Positions 6,145 through 7,191 of a stretch of 7,191 nt of DNA are shown here, piece by piece. The position numbers and the translations under genes were made by a program. The DNA is from an uncultured Clostridium sp. Lineage in GTDB: Bacteria > Bacillota > Clostridia > TANB77 > CAG-465. Below the pieces are notes generated by a model that worked only from the letters and a program-made list of their open reading frames with translations, was not told the origin of the DNA and did not search any database. The stretch lies in assembly GCA_905204915.1 (NCBI GenBank), contig CAJLBR010000050.1, positions 1 to 7,191 on the forward strand, read 5' to 3'. Position 1 is the first letter of the stretch, and the number at the start of each line of letters is the position of its first letter.

Positions 6145-6573
6145 TTAGCCTATAACTTCGATCCCCATTGATCTAGCTGTACCTTTAACCATAGATACTG
6201 CAGATTCTAGTGATGATGCGTTTAGGTCTTTCATTTTTGTTTTTGCAATTTCTTCTGCTTGTGCAACTGTGATTTTACCAACTTTTTCTTTGTGTGGTTT
6301 TCCAGAAGCTTTTTCAACTTTAGCTGCTTGTTTTATTAAAACAGCTGCTGGTGGAGTTTTTAATACATAATCAAAACTCTTATCAGCATAAACTGTAAGA
6401 ATAACTGGGAAAATCATTCCAGCGTCTTTTGCAGTCTTTTCATTGAAATCTTTACAGAATTGCATAATGTTAATTCCAGTTGGTCCAAGTGCAGGTCCTA
6501 CTGGTGGTGCTGGATTAGCTTTACCAGCTTGTATTTGCAATTTAACTACGTGTGTTACTTTCTTCTCTGCCAT
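6145..6573 (-). CDS. rplK: 50S ribosomal protein L11 (uL11)
   Basis: uL11 binds the GTPase-associated region of 23S rRNA (the thiostrepton site) and takes part in factor binding and the stringent response. The 142-residue product is one residue longer than the commonest length. The N-terminal domain has AGKANPAPPVGPALG (16-30), and the C-terminal RNA-binding domain ends with the conserved GTARSMGIEVIG. Two adjacent ATG codons (6576 and 6573) follow AAGGAGG; I chose the second because the spacing is 8 bases and it yields the usual MAEKK start. A GTG three codons upstream overlaps the Shine-Dalgarno site and is not credible. It sits 70 bases after nusG with no clear terminator between, so co-transcription is likely. 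Confidence 0.96.
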   Translation of the reverse strand: MAEKKVTHVVKLQIQAGKANPAPPVGPALGPTGINIMQFCKDFNEKTAKDAGMIFPVILTVYADKSFDYVLKTPPAAVLIKQAAKVEKASGKPHKEKVGKITVAQAEEIAKTKMKDLNASSLESAVSMVKGTARSMGIEVIG

Positions 6574-6643
6574 CATTTTCACCTCCTTAATAATTAGGAT
6601 TGAATATATTTAAATGTATATTAAAAATATACCATTTAACTAA

Positions 6644-7160
6644 TTAAATTTTTTGAATTTGATTAAATTCAAGGTCAACTGTAGTTTCTCTACCAAACAT
6701 AGAAACTTTAACCTTAACTCTTTTCTTATCCTTAAATATTTCTTCAATTACTGCTGGATAATTGTAGAAAGGTTCTGTAGTAATTCTTACACTATCTCCT
6801 ACTTCGAAATCAAGATTAATAACTTCGTCAATACCCAAAGATTGCATTTCTTTTTCTGTAAGTGGCATAGGCTTATCACCAACTCCGACAAAATTAAATA
6901 CACCTTTAATATTCTTTACAGCATACCATGTTTCATCTTCCATTATCATCTTTACTAAAACGTAACCTGGGAATACTTTTTTAATAGATGTTTTTTGTTT
7001 TCCATCTTTAATTTCAATTTCTTCTTCCATAGGTATGATAATTTCTTGTATTTTATCTTGTAGGCCTCTATTTTCTACTATTTTTTCCAACGTTGCTTTT
7101 ACTTTATTTTCATATCCTGAATAAGTATATACAACATACCAGTGTGATAAATTAGATTCA
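6644..7160 (-). CDS. nusG: Transcription termination/antitermination factor NusG, 5'-truncated
   Basis: NusG binds elongating RNA polymerase through its NGN domain and modulates pausing, termination and coupling to translation. The 171 genomic codons begin ESNLSHWYVVYTYSGYENKVKATLEK, so only the first few residues are missing beyond the contig edge. NGN-domain landmarks are visible, including FPGYVLVKM, a GVFNFVG segment and KPMPLTEKEM. The C-terminal KOW domain (FEVGDSVRITTEPF...SMFGRETTVDLEFNQIQKI) is complete. The GTG-initiated N-terminus MCSSDL that can be read upstream is adapter, not protein. In the KOW motif, the Gly normally found in NF-x-G-x-V is Ala (NYPAV). In Firmicutes secE usually precedes nusG and would lie outside the window; rplK follows. 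Confidence 0.95.
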
Positions 7161-7191
7161 AGATCGGAAGAGCACACGTCTGAACTCCAGT
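7161..7191 (+). other. Illumina TruSeq adapter remnant (non-biological)
   Basis: The last 31 bases start AGATCGGAAGAGCACACGTC and continue to the window end in exact agreement with the TruSeq read-1 adapter. It is untrimmed adapter carried into the assembly, and it marks the contig end. Read on the minus strand from GTG at 7177 it gives the residues MCSSDL, a frequent false N-terminus in databases. Confidence 0.98.

Noticed and set aside
6616..6632. Hairpin GTATATT/AATATAC between nusG and rplK as a terminator
   Set aside because: The stem is almost purely A-T with a 3-base loop and no following U-tract on the minus strand; probably AT-rich coincidence.
1..7160. Alternative genetic code (UGA as Trp), suggested by the low GC
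   Set aside because: radA ends cleanly at TGA at a family-typical length, and tryptophans in the proteins examined are coded by TGG.
1..7160. CRISPR array, insertion sequence, tRNA genes or attachment-site repeats
   Set aside because: No spaced direct repeats, transposase-like frame, cloverleaf sequence other than the tmRNA ends, or duplicate of the tmRNA 3' end was seen on either strand.

Overview
The window looks like one end of a contig from a low-GC, Gram-positive anaerobe, most likely a clostridial-type Firmicute. Evidence: strong AT bias, GGAGG Shine-Dalgarno sites, a one-piece tmRNA, DisA, RadA and a CarD-like regulator in tandem, and an L10-leader attenuator. Stop codons follow the standard code (radA ends in TGA), so this is not a UGA-Trp mollicute. 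Species cannot be named from the sequence. The last 31 bases are Illumina TruSeq adapter, so the biological sequence ends at 7160.

Layout, following transcription of the main (minus) strand from right to left. (1) 7160-4292: nusG (5' end lost at the contig edge), rplK, rplA, an L10-leader RNA with a terminator/antiterminator switch, rplJ and rplL, closed by a strong intrinsic terminator. These encode an elongation factor and the L11/L1/L10-L12 stalk proteins of the 50S subunit. rpoB, the usual next gene, is absent. (2) 4293-3814: a lone plus-strand gene of unknown function with its own promoter and codon use unlike its neighbours; it meets rplL tail to tail. (3) 3813-3612: a divergent regulatory region. 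(4) 3611-3256: ssrA (tmRNA), with a predicted tag ADNRLAMAA, followed by a short terminator. (5) 3201-95: radA and disA, overlapping by a few codons, then carD with its own extended -10 promoter and a terminator. (6) 59-3: a possible C-terminal scrap of a convergent plus-strand gene.

Taken together the window is a translation block (stalk proteins, NusG, tmRNA ribosome rescue) beside a genome-integrity and stress block (RadA branch-migration helicase, DisA c-di-AMP synthase/DNA scanner, CarD RNA-polymerase regulator). Almost everything is conserved housekeeping. I see no new multigene system; the most open item is the unrecognised plus-strand gene at 3814-4293.
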